Below, in pieces: positions 42,736-49,535 of a stretch of 64,000 nucleotides of DNA. The first letter of the stretch is position 1. Each line of letters begins with the position of its first letter. The position numbers were made by a program, and so were the translations under genes. The stretch is from JAAYAY01 sp964429355 (GTDB lineage Bacteria; Planctomycetota; Planctomycetia; Pirellulales; Thermoguttaceae), in assembly GCA_964429355.1 (NCBI GenBank), contig CAYSCH010000004.1:12710-76709 (forward strand). Direction: 5' to 3'. The notes under the pieces were generated by a model. It was not told the DNA's origin. It saw only the letters and a list, made by a program, of their open reading frames with translations, and ran no database searches.

Positions 42736-43821
42736 ATGGACGATACCGAGAAGCTTATTTGGGGTTGCACCGGTGCACTAATCGTCGCCCTTGTTGGTGC
42801 AGTTGTTCGTTACATCTCCAAGTACTATACCGAAAAACGTCTGGATCGAGTTGTCGTTATCGGCGACCTCAGTATTTCTGGGGATATCGACATGATTCAT
42901 CGCGTTGGCTGTCCCGGAATAGTCCTCTCCATAGTGTGTAAAGGCAAGCGAGTCGCGAAAATCGCGAAAGCAGAATTCTCAGTTTCCCTCACAAAGAACG
43001 ATCTGGCTGCATTTGAGCGGGGCTTTCAATTTCCACTTGGTCAGTCGGTCAACCAGGCATTACCTGTAGCTCGGCTCAGTATTCAACTTATCCCATTATC
43101 GAAACCGACCAACGATGATGGATTCGTCCTAGAACGAGACGATGTGGCCAAGTTCTTGTTCCCGATAGCTGTCCCGCCGCTACCGGTTTTTCTTAATGCA
43201 CCATCCGAAGACGTGCAAGTTACGGCGACATTTTTCGATGGATCATCGCAAGTACTTCAGAAGGGGTTGCATGTTCAACGTCTGTTGCGTGATGTAATCG
43301 AGGCATACAGCACCCTCCCGATGCAAATGACGTCTGAACTCACAATGAGCGTCACGATTTCTACCGAGCAACTTCCTGATCTTGGTAATAAGATCGGTAC
43401 ACTGAACTCGAACCCAATCTCATTTGTTGATCACGACGAACCGCTAATCAGTGCAGATTTTACGAAACAGCGAATGGAACAATGTGTATCGATCTTCGGT
43501 GAGATATGGGATCACTGGTGCACATCCAAGTCGCTTCAATATGTAGTCGTTCCTTCACAGAAAATCGACGTTGACAATCCGCAAACTGCAATAGATGCAA
43601 CCTTTGGCGTCGGCATCAATTCGCCAACTCGCGCGATTGGACTTGTTGATCTCCTCGTTGTGTTCTCGCTCTTGAGACAACAGTCGGCGGCGGCGAAGAC
43701 AATCGATACACGGGTTGAAAAAGACTTTTCAATTCGGTCACTGGTCACGACAAGCTATACAAGAGCAGAAGCGTCTGCTATGCTCGCGCAAATCAAGCTC
43801 TCTCCTCCGAGTTCTGCGTGA
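42736..43821 (+). CDS. Unknown protein with an N-terminal membrane anchor, element cargo
   Basis: 361 residues. One hydrophobic helix near the start (LIWGCTGALIVALVGAVVRY) then a mostly soluble body with alternating beta-like stretches (VVVIGDLSISGDIDMIHRVG; TISTEQLPDLGNKIG). No recognisable motif. It follows the first cargo gene by 74 bp. Its size and topology, with the membrane-anchored neighbour, fit an effector-type membrane complex, but this is speculative. Confidence 0.75.
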   Translation: MDDTEKLIWGCTGALIVALVGAVVRYISKYYTEKRLDRVVVIGDLSISGDIDMIHRVGCPGIVLSIVCKGKRVAKIAKAEFSVSLTKNDLAAFERGFQFPLGQSVNQALPVARLSIQLIPLSKPTNDDGFVLERDDVAKFLFPIAVPPLPVFLNAPSEDVQVTATFFDGSSQVLQKGLHVQRLLRDVIEAYSTLPMQMTSELTMSVTISTEQLPDLGNKIGTLNSNPISFVDHDEPLISADFTKQRMEQCVSIFGEIWDHWCTSKSLQYVVVPSQKIDVDNPQTAIDATFGVGINSPTRAIGLVDLLVVFSLLRQQSAAAKTIDTRVEKDFSIRSLVTTSYTRAEASAMLAQIKLSPPSSA

Positions 43822-43932
43822 GTTAAGCGAGCAATGACTCAGGTGGTTGCTTGAGAACCTGAAGACCAACGTTCCCTTCAACAGCCAATAATCCCACTTG
43901 ATAGTCTATTAACCAGAAGAGAGGATGTTGAA

Positions 43933-44322
43933 ATGCCAACACGGGATAACTACATGACCGTTGCGCGTCAAATTGCAGATTACCTTAACTCATTCCGATT
44001 GGCCTTTAAGACCTACAAAGTCTCTGACTTTGATGACATGATTCGAGCAATTGCGGGAGAAGGGGCTAGGATTTCCACCGACAGCAGCGCTAGAGAGTTC
44101 ACTTCGCTGCTTCAGGAGCGAGGCTTCACTATCTTTCCACCTATCGAATCGAGTCCAGACGGCTACGTTAGGGTATACAGGACTAATACAATAATCGCTA
44201 ATCTCCTTACTGCGTTTCGGTATCCAGGCGCAAATGGCGATGAGCAATTAGCTACTCTACTTGGCTCGCTCAAATCTCGGAGACGGCCAGACGATTTCTC
44301 GCCCGAGAGTTCCGCGGATTAG
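43933..44322 (+). CDS. Small unknown soluble protein, element cargo
   Basis: 129 residues, MPTRDNYMTVARQIADYLNS, with a helical first half and a compact second half (FTIFPPIESSPDGYVRVYRT). A GAGAGGATG stretch precedes the ATG. It is the third of three unknown plus-strand genes. Its stop overlaps the end of the convergent gene at 44319. Confidence 0.7.
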   Translation: MPTRDNYMTVARQIADYLNSFRLAFKTYKVSDFDDMIRAIAGEGARISTDSSAREFTSLLQERGFTIFPPIESSPDGYVRVYRTNTIIANLLTAFRYPGANGDEQLATLLGSLKSRRRPDDFSPESSAD

Positions 44323-44792
44323 CGTGATGACTCAGTCAGCCCCTTCCCCGGCTTCCACTCAGCCAACACGTTTCCGTCCTCATCCTCCAGCACGAGCGAA
44401 ACGGAATCACCGTTTTCGTCGCGAACATGGCGAATGTCTTTTCGATCGGGTTGCTTGGCCTCTGGGAATTGCTTCGCGTACGTCGCAAGGGCTGCATCCT
44501 CAAGCGTGGCGTCGTCTCGGAAGGCGGCGCACATCTTGAGTCGCTCAGCGAACACATCGTAGAGGGCGGAAAAGAACTCCGAGTCTGTCGTGCCGTCATG
44601 AGGATCGCTCAGACCGAGTACGACCAGCGGTCGACGTTTCCACCATCGAAGCTGAGTGCATCCAACCACCGAATGCAGGCCGTGGGAATTGTTCCCGCTC
44701 CTCTTGCAAATCCCGCCACTCTTGACAACAATCGGCTGCTGTTCTCTTGTGAATCGCCACATGCCAGAAAGACGGAGACGACATGGCAACAA
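44319..44792 (-). CDS. Hypothetical protein, start uncertain
   Basis: Residues from about 55 on look genuine (SDPHDGTTDSEFFSALYDVF; DENGDSVSLVLEDEDGNVLA), but the first part is in competition with another frame (44596-44784) that is also protein-like, which suggests a frameshift or an internal start. Overlaps the HNH gene at its 5' end. No family recognised. Confidence 0.4.
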   Translation of the reverse strand: MLPCRLRLSGMWRFTREQQPIVVKSGGICKRSGNNSHGLHSVVGCTQLRWWKRRPLVVLGLSDPHDGTTDSEFFSALYDVFAERLKMCAAFRDDATLEDAALATYAKQFPEAKQPDRKDIRHVRDENGDSVSLVLEDEDGNVLAEWKPGKGLTESSR

Positions 44793-45262
44793 GACAGCAG
44801 AACCAGTCGGACCATATTCAGCGTCGCTTGAGGCTGTTTATCATCTACGGTGGAAAATGCGCGAACTGTCCCGAGAAGGATTTTGCAAAACTCGATATAC
44901 ACCATGTGGAGGGCGGCGGAAACCTTGACCGCAAAGATGCCGGTGGCGGGTCGAATTCTCTGCGCGATTTGCTGAAATATTTCGAACAGTATGGGCGACC
45001 CAAGGAGGGCCTTGAACTGTTATGTCTTAGCTGCCATGCAAAGAAACGGAGGGAAACAGCAAACAGGGAATTGCTTAGTGCGACACAGACATGCAATATC
45101 CTCAATTGGTGCCGAGTTACTGCCGAGTTATGCGAGGGTGGGCTATCCCGGCTCGTTGAGAATGAGAAAATCAAGGCACGCCAAGTATCAGGCGTCTATG
45201 AGTTCAAGGCACAATCGATTCTCGACTACGCTTGCTCTGGAAAAGCTACGAACCGCCTTTGA
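44783..45262 (+). CDS. HNH-type nuclease/zinc-binding protein
   Basis: 159 residues. CANCPEKDF, HHVEGGG and LCLSCHAK form the two zinc-binding CxxC pairs and the HH/N core of HNH endonucleases (beta-beta-alpha metal fold). It begins MATRQQNQSDHIQRRLRLFI. Encoded in the left arm of the element. HNH proteins in phages act in DNA packaging, homing or defence; which applies is unknown. Its last 17 bp overlap the convergent gene at 45246. Confidence 0.75.
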   Translation: MATRQQNQSDHIQRRLRLFIIYGGKCANCPEKDFAKLDIHHVEGGGNLDRKDAGGGSNSLRDLLKYFEQYGRPKEGLELLCLSCHAKKRRETANRELLSATQTCNILNWCRVTAELCEGGLSRLVENEKIKARQVSGVYEFKAQSILDYACSGKATNRL

Positions 45263-45515
45263 CCCTCTCCCACTCCTCTTTAACAATGCTTACTTTTTTG
45301 CGCCCCACCTTCAACAGAGCATCTTCGTGGTCTCTGAGTTCAGGACGGTGCAGCAGGAATGCTTCCACCAATTCGGCACGAGAGACTGTCACACATTTCC
45401 TGTAGTCGACCTTGTCTTCTGCAAATAGCTTCGAGTTGTGCGCTCGGTTCGGACGAAGCTTTGCCACAAACTGTCGGAATTCCTCTTGCGCCTTCTGTAT
45501 CTCTAGCCCGTACAT
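45246..45515 (-). CDS. Small hypothetical protein
   Basis: 89 residues, MYGLEIQKAQEEFRQFVAKL, with GATGAGGA directly before the ATG, a typical ribosome site. Charged, helical, no recognised domain. Converges on the HNH gene. Confidence 0.6.
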   Translation of the reverse strand: MYGLEIQKAQEEFRQFVAKLRPNRAHNSKLFAEDKVDYRKCVTVSRAELVEAFLLHRPELRDHEDALLKVGRKKVSIVKEEWERVKGGS

Positions 45516-45667
45516 TCCTCATCCCCCTGCAAAAAGTCCAACCTACAAGAACACCCTTTGCGCACCAATCCCTATCCCCTCGTGTCAATTTGCGCAAACA
45601 AAATGAGCGTGGTCAAGATCCGAGAGGGGTTTGGGGCGGATTTTGCGCGAGCTGGCTGAGGTTTTCG

Positions 45668-45717
45668 AAAAAAGCCCCCTCGAAGAGCCTGATCGCTTGA
45701 TCGAGGTCTTCGAGGGG
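45668..45717 (-). terminator. Strong hairpin terminator for minus-strand transcription
   Basis: CCCCTCGAAGA at 45676-45686 pairs perfectly with TCTTCGAGGGG at 45707-45717, with further pairing (CCTGATC/GATCGAGG) inside. On the minus strand it is followed by GCTTTTTT (45668-45673), a classic Rho-independent terminator. It would stop transcripts from the long minus-strand operon. Confidence 0.75.
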
Positions 45718-45759
45718 TGTACTTCGTAGATGTTACCAGCAACTCCGGAGTACTCCACG

Positions 45760-46192
45760 ATGTACCATGTTTTGCTTCGCGATGCCAGCTTTTTGGAGTT
45801 TCTTTTTACCGTTGACAAAGGCCTCGCCGGCGTCGCGCGGAAGCAGGGATGCGGGTGCGGCGGTCGTCTGCACCGTGCCAACTACCCTCGCAAGCCACGT
45901 GGTGGATGCGAGAATCTGCCGGAATCCTACGGCTACCGCTTGAGTTTCTGCTGCAATCGGGACGGTTGCCGCAAGCGGACGACTCCCCCCGTCGGTGCGG
46001 TTCCTCGGCCGGAAGGTCTACCTGGGTGCCGTGGTAGTCCTGGTGGCCGCCGTGCGGCAAGGGCCTTCGCCACGGCGGGTCCGCGAACTGTCCCAGTTGT
46101 TCGGCGCTGACCGGCGTAGCGTCGCTCGCTGGCGAGTCTTCTGGCGGGAGCACTTCCCCCAAACGCCGTCCCGATCTGGGAAACGGGCCTGA
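45760..46192 (+). pseudogene. Frameshifted, truncated HTH/zinc protein of an IS-like family
   Basis: Starts MYHVLLRDASFLEFLF, then CGCGGRLHRANYPRKPRGG and LSFCCNRDGCRKRTTPP, a small-protein family I recall from planctomycete and myxobacterial genomes near insertion sequences. At 45985-45990 six C's occur where five would keep the frame; the continuation (VRFLGRKVYLGAVVVLVAAV, then HTH LFGADRRSVARWRVFWREH) is in the +1 frame. It also ends early (stop 46190-46192). So either one C is an assembly error plus a deletion, or the gene is dead. Its sequence overlaps, antisense, the last ~175 bp of the HAD frame. Confidence 0.6.
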
Positions 46193-46749
46193 AGCTGGGT
46201 AAGGACGTGACCCCGGCTGTCCTTGATATCGTGGAGATCGTTGAACGGCCGTGGCATCATGATTGCATCGCCGCCGGCAGCGATGAAGCCCTTCACGTTC
46301 TTCGGGCTGTCGTCGATAAGCAAGGTCTCGCTCTTGGAGCAAATATCCTTGTGTGCGCATGGCACTAGCTTGTCGCGCATGAAGTCAGGGAGATTCTTCT
46401 CGACCCACTCGAATTTTCCGGCGTAGCAATCGGCGTTCAAGATTGGCTTTGTCAGGATAAGCACGTTATCCTTGCCGACCAGAGATGCGCATTTCTCGAC
46501 GAGCACGTCACATTCCGCGGACTTCGGAATTGTTGCCCAGAACTCGCGTTTGAATCCCTTCCAAAACTCGTCCTCCTTGAATCGGCGAGTCGGATGCAAC
46601 GCGTTGACTGCGTTCATCATCGACCACCCCCATTCCGGCTTGTATCCATCGAAGCCATTCACGTCGACGTCGCACCCTGAACACTTCAGGGCGTACATCG
46701 TACAGCGGTTCAGGACGTCGTCGAGATCGAGGAAGATTCTCTTGATCAT
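46018..46749 (-). CDS. HAD-like 5'-nucleotidase, C-terminus replaced
   Basis: The first ~185 residues form a HAD phosphatase: motif I FLDLDDVLNR, motif with LILTKP, and LLIDDSPKNVKGF with the conserved Asp pair. Resembles phage deoxyribonucleotidases that hydrolyse nucleotide monophosphates. After HVLTQLQARFPDRDGVW the frame runs antisense through the inserted HTH remnant (45760-46192), so the last ~55 residues are probably not native. Activity is likely unaffected if the core ends before the insertion. Confidence 0.75.
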   Translation of the reverse strand: MIKRIFLDLDDVLNRCTMYALKCSGCDVDVNGFDGYKPEWGWSMMNAVNALHPTRRFKEDEFWKGFKREFWATIPKSAECDVLVEKCASLVGKDNVLILTKPILNADCYAGKFEWVEKNLPDFMRDKLVPCAHKDICSKSETLLIDDSPKNVKGFIAAGGDAIMMPRPFNDLHDIKDSRGHVLTQLQARFPDRDGVWGKCSRQKTRQRATLRRSAPNNWDSSRTRRGEGPCRTAATRTTTAPR

Positions 46750-46758
46750 AATACTCTT

Positions 46759-47316
46759 TCAGACAGATGGAGTTTCGGAGTCGAAGGCGTTACGGAATGG
46801 AGGACGAATGTCGGTGCATCCGTGTCTGTCTGCACATCCATCGCATACACACATCTCGTATAAGTGTTTGCAGTGATGCGCTGCGTCACTTACTCGCGTG
46901 CGCTCCGAGTGGAACGTGTCGCACTCCTCCTTCTCGGTGCACTGGCAGAAAGACTGGGGCTTTTGTGATTTAGGTAGGTCGTCGAGTTCCGCCGGCAGCC
47001 GCCCGTCTTCGATCCGCTTGAGAGTGTCGAGACCGCAAAGGAAATTCCAACACGCCTGCGCGAGGTGCGGCTCGTCCCGATCGCCCCGGAGCCACTTCAT
47101 GGCGTGCCGAATTCCAGAGTCCAGGAATCGCGACATTGGGATTCCCTTCTCCCAGTTTCGAGCGTCGTACTTGCGAGCCCCTTCCTCGAAGATCCTCGAC
47201 ACTTCGATAATCGCACTCACTGGAAGGAGATCCATTCTCCCCTTGCCTTCGTGGCAGTCGCGCACTGCTCCGGTGGAGAATTCCGATCGCTGGCCAGAAT
47301 CTTTGATGCTACTCAA
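46759..47316 (-). CDS. dATP/dGTP diphosphohydrolase-like protein (DUF5664)
   Basis: 185 residues. GRMDLLPVSAIIEVSRIF, ARKYDARNWEKGI and HAMKWLRGDRDEPH match the dATP/dGTP diphosphohydrolase N-terminal family found in phages. Enzymes of this type are linked to dNTP sanitation and, in some phages (PhiVC8, S-2L), to replacement of adenine by diaminopurine. The C-terminal 60 residues add a Cys/His-rich segment (CQCTEKEEC; HHCKHLYEMCVCDGCADRHG) that may bind zinc. Its ATG overlaps the next gene's stop (ATGA). Transcribed with the HAD protein. Confidence 0.75.
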   Translation of the reverse strand: MSSIKDSGQRSEFSTGAVRDCHEGKGRMDLLPVSAIIEVSRIFEEGARKYDARNWEKGIPMSRFLDSGIRHAMKWLRGDRDEPHLAQACWNFLCGLDTLKRIEDGRLPAELDDLPKSQKPQSFCQCTEKEECDTFHSERTRVSDAAHHCKHLYEMCVCDGCADRHGCTDIRPPFRNAFDSETPSV

Positions 47317-47615
47317 CGGCTTCTCCTTTTACTGCTCTTGCTCTTGCTGTATGTCTTCCTGAGAAGCTCCAGAACATCCGACGACTTTGTTCCTGACATC
47401 ACATAGAACATGTAGTACCTTCCGTCAGCAGAAAACGCCTGCGGACGGTACTCCACCCTCTCGAATGATGTAGCAACCGGAAGTTCGTCGACGCTGAATC
47501 TGGCGCAGTGGAAGTTTTCGGTTAGGACATCCGCAACGAACACGCGCGACGGATCGTCGATGAGTCGCAGTTGTCCGTCGAGCGGGCCACCGATGAATAG
47601 GTATTCTTCGCTCAC
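47313..47615 (-). CDS. Small phage protein, unknown
   Basis: 100 residues, MSEEYLFIGGPLDGQLRLID, with a Lys/Arg-rich end. The GGPxDG opening is common in small uncharacterised phage proteins. Its stop and start both overlap its neighbours by four bases (ATGA), so it is part of the translationally coupled operon. Confidence 0.65.
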   Translation of the reverse strand: MSEEYLFIGGPLDGQLRLIDDPSRVFVADVLTENFHCARFSVDELPVATSFERVEYRPQAFSADGRYYMFYVMSGTKSSDVLELLRKTYSKSKSSKRRSR

Positions 47616-48646
47616 TGTTGTTGCCTCGGTTTGGTGACGAAGATCGGGGTCGCTTGTGTAAGCCCGTATAAACGGTCGATCACGATGAACGCCTGGGTGG
47701 GGTGTTGGAAGTCGGCCTTGATCTCAACGGAGTACTCGCTGTAACCCATGAGCGAGCCGCAAGAGATCCAGGTCGGGTAATTCACAAGATGGGTATGCCA
47801 ATGGCCGAAGATATCGAAGTCCGCAGTGTCGACCTTGTTCCACTGTGCGATTGACTTATTGACAGGGATTGTGAGCCCACCGACCCCTCCCTGATACCGG
47901 AGTCCGTCGCCGTGGTGGAAGCGGACCTTGCGGCCCATAATCTCCTGCGTGTTGTGGTAGCCCCGGCCCACCATGAAGTGAACTCGTTGGTTCTTCGCGT
48001 AATTCCTCGCGAGCGTCGTGTACAACAACCACTCGTATGAGTTACGGCACGACGTCTTGATCCGCTTTTTCGGTGTGGTCCGCCCGTGATTACCCACGCA
48101 CGTCGGACAGAAGATCGGGAGTTTCGTTTCACGGAGCCAGAAGTCGATACCTCCACAGATCATGTCTTGCAGGAATATGCACGCCTCGGTGGGGCTAAGG
48201 GAGTTCGTCTCCAGAAGTTCCTCGTGGATCGTCCCCGTCAACAGGTCGCCAAGCAGTGGGTGCCAGAGTTCGACAACCGGCGCTAGCGTGTTCTGCCAGT
48301 CGATCAATTCGAGCGTCTTGGCGTAGAACCGCTTGATGCGTGCCTCTGCGATCGTGAGGTTGTACTCGTTCTTTCCGTTTGTTCCCTCTCGATAGACTGT
48401 CTCTTCGACGTGCCAGTCTGTAGCCGGCACGACAGCCGCCACGCCACGAGCGGCACCTTTGGCCGGCAAACGCATTGCCTTCGGTCGTGGCTTTGCACGG
48501 ATCGAAACCAAATGCTCCAGCCGGCGCTCAAGCTCGATCTCACGGGCCATCGACTCCTTGTGAAGCGACTTGTACTTTGCCGCCTCATTACGGGCCTTCA
48601 CGACGTCGAGTTCCGTAGTTTCAGACCGCCGTTTTCTCTGTTCCAT
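47612..48646 (-). CDS. Metallophosphoesterase (calcineurin-like)
   Basis: 344 residues. After a coiled-coil-like N-terminus (ARNEAAKYKSLHKESM) come the phosphoesterase motifs: ATDWHVEE (D-x-H), HPLLGDLLTG (GD), GNHGR (GNH), RFHHGDG and FGHWHTH. This fold hydrolyses phosphodiesters or phosphomonoesters with two metal ions. Encoded with DNA metabolism genes; a nuclease or phosphatase role is plausible. Overlaps both neighbours. Confidence 0.85.
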   Translation of the reverse strand: MEQRKRRSETTELDVVKARNEAAKYKSLHKESMAREIELERRLEHLVSIRAKPRPKAMRLPAKGAARGVAAVVPATDWHVEETVYREGTNGKNEYNLTIAEARIKRFYAKTLELIDWQNTLAPVVELWHPLLGDLLTGTIHEELLETNSLSPTEACIFLQDMICGGIDFWLRETKLPIFCPTCVGNHGRTTPKKRIKTSCRNSYEWLLYTTLARNYAKNQRVHFMVGRGYHNTQEIMGRKVRFHHGDGLRYQGGVGGLTIPVNKSIAQWNKVDTADFDIFGHWHTHLVNYPTWISCGSLMGYSEYSVEIKADFQHPTQAFIVIDRLYGLTQATPIFVTKPRQQQ

Positions 48647-49157
48647 TTCGCTCTCCAGTAATTGCGTGAATCACGCTCTTGCACCGCTGGGCGATGTTGT
48701 AGAACATGAGGTTCGGAACTACGTTCTCGACCGAAAGTCCAACGATATCGTCTGCGATCCGGAAGAGTTCCGCGGCATATGCTCTGCCGATCGACTCGGG
48801 GGCCTGCGCCGGCTTGTAGGCTTTTCCGCGTCGCGGAAGAATGACGCCTCCGCATGTCATGCACTTCTGCGGAGTCTGGGAGTGCCGAATCGTGCATCGC
48901 CTCATTCGCCTCACGGCTACGACCACTTCTACGGAGACGTTCATCTTCGCGGCAATGGCCTTGCACGACAGCCCGATCGTAAGGAGCGTGTAGATATCGT
49001 CGCACACGGTTTGCGGCGTCGACGCAACCAGGTCCTTAGCGCGGCTAATCGCGACGGCGGACGCTACCGGAAGTCCCAGTGTCTTGGAGATTCGGTAGCA
49101 CGTAAGGCCATTGTCGAGCATTTCTCGAACAGCCATTTCCTTCTCAATCGGTATCAA
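48621..49157 (-). CDS. HTH protein with a CxxC pair
   Basis: 178 residues. Two helix-turn-helix-like repeats are seen (LTCYRISKTLGLPVASAVAI; LSCKAIAAKMNVSVEVVVAV) followed by CMTCGG. Such repeats are typical of DNA-binding proteins of phages; target unknown. Overlaps the phosphoesterase gene by 26 bp and the RusA gene by four. Confidence 0.65.
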   Translation of the reverse strand: MIPIEKEMAVREMLDNGLTCYRISKTLGLPVASAVAISRAKDLVASTPQTVCDDIYTLLTIGLSCKAIAAKMNVSVEVVVAVRRMRRCTIRHSQTPQKCMTCGGVILPRRGKAYKPAQAPESIGRAYAAELFRIADDIVGLSVENVVPNLMFYNIAQRCKSVIHAITGERNGTEKTAV

Positions 49158-49534
49158 GCTAGCCTCCGTATCTCGATCGTTACTCGCGGTTGTTGTTTGT
49201 CGATATGGAACTCTGGTTGCATCCTGACCATGTGTCGCCAGTCGTCGTCTGGAACTAACCCAGAGTCGACAATTCCGTCATACGCCGCCTTTAGACTGGC
49301 GATGGCATTGTCTTGATCGCGACGCCTGTTTGTTGCGTGGTGGAATATGGCCTTCACCTCGACGGTATCCCATGGGGCCGTCTCGACCTGTTCCTGCATG
49401 ACCAGCAGTGCAGTAAGGAGTCGGTACTTCTTCGAGTCGGAGGCTTTCTTCAAACGTCCACCCAAACTTCCTACGGAACAGTTTGGTGATAGCGATTCCG
49501 GCGGAAGCGGCAGTGTTATCGTGATCGTTTCCAT
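49154..49534 (-). CDS. RusA-type Holliday junction resolvase
   Basis: 126 residues. RRRDQDNAIASLKAAYDGIV with GLVPDDDWRH carries the catalytic Asp residues of RusA (D-x-D-N…K…DG…DD). RusA cuts Holliday junctions during phage recombination or replication. Located directly after the prim-pol gene. Confidence 0.88.
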   Translation of the reverse strand: METITITLPLPPESLSPNCSVGSLGGRLKKASDSKKYRLLTALLVMQEQVETAPWDTVEVKAIFHHATNRRRDQDNAIASLKAAYDGIVDSGLVPDDDWRHMVRMQPEFHIDKQQPRVTIEIRRLA

Positions 49535-49535
49535 T

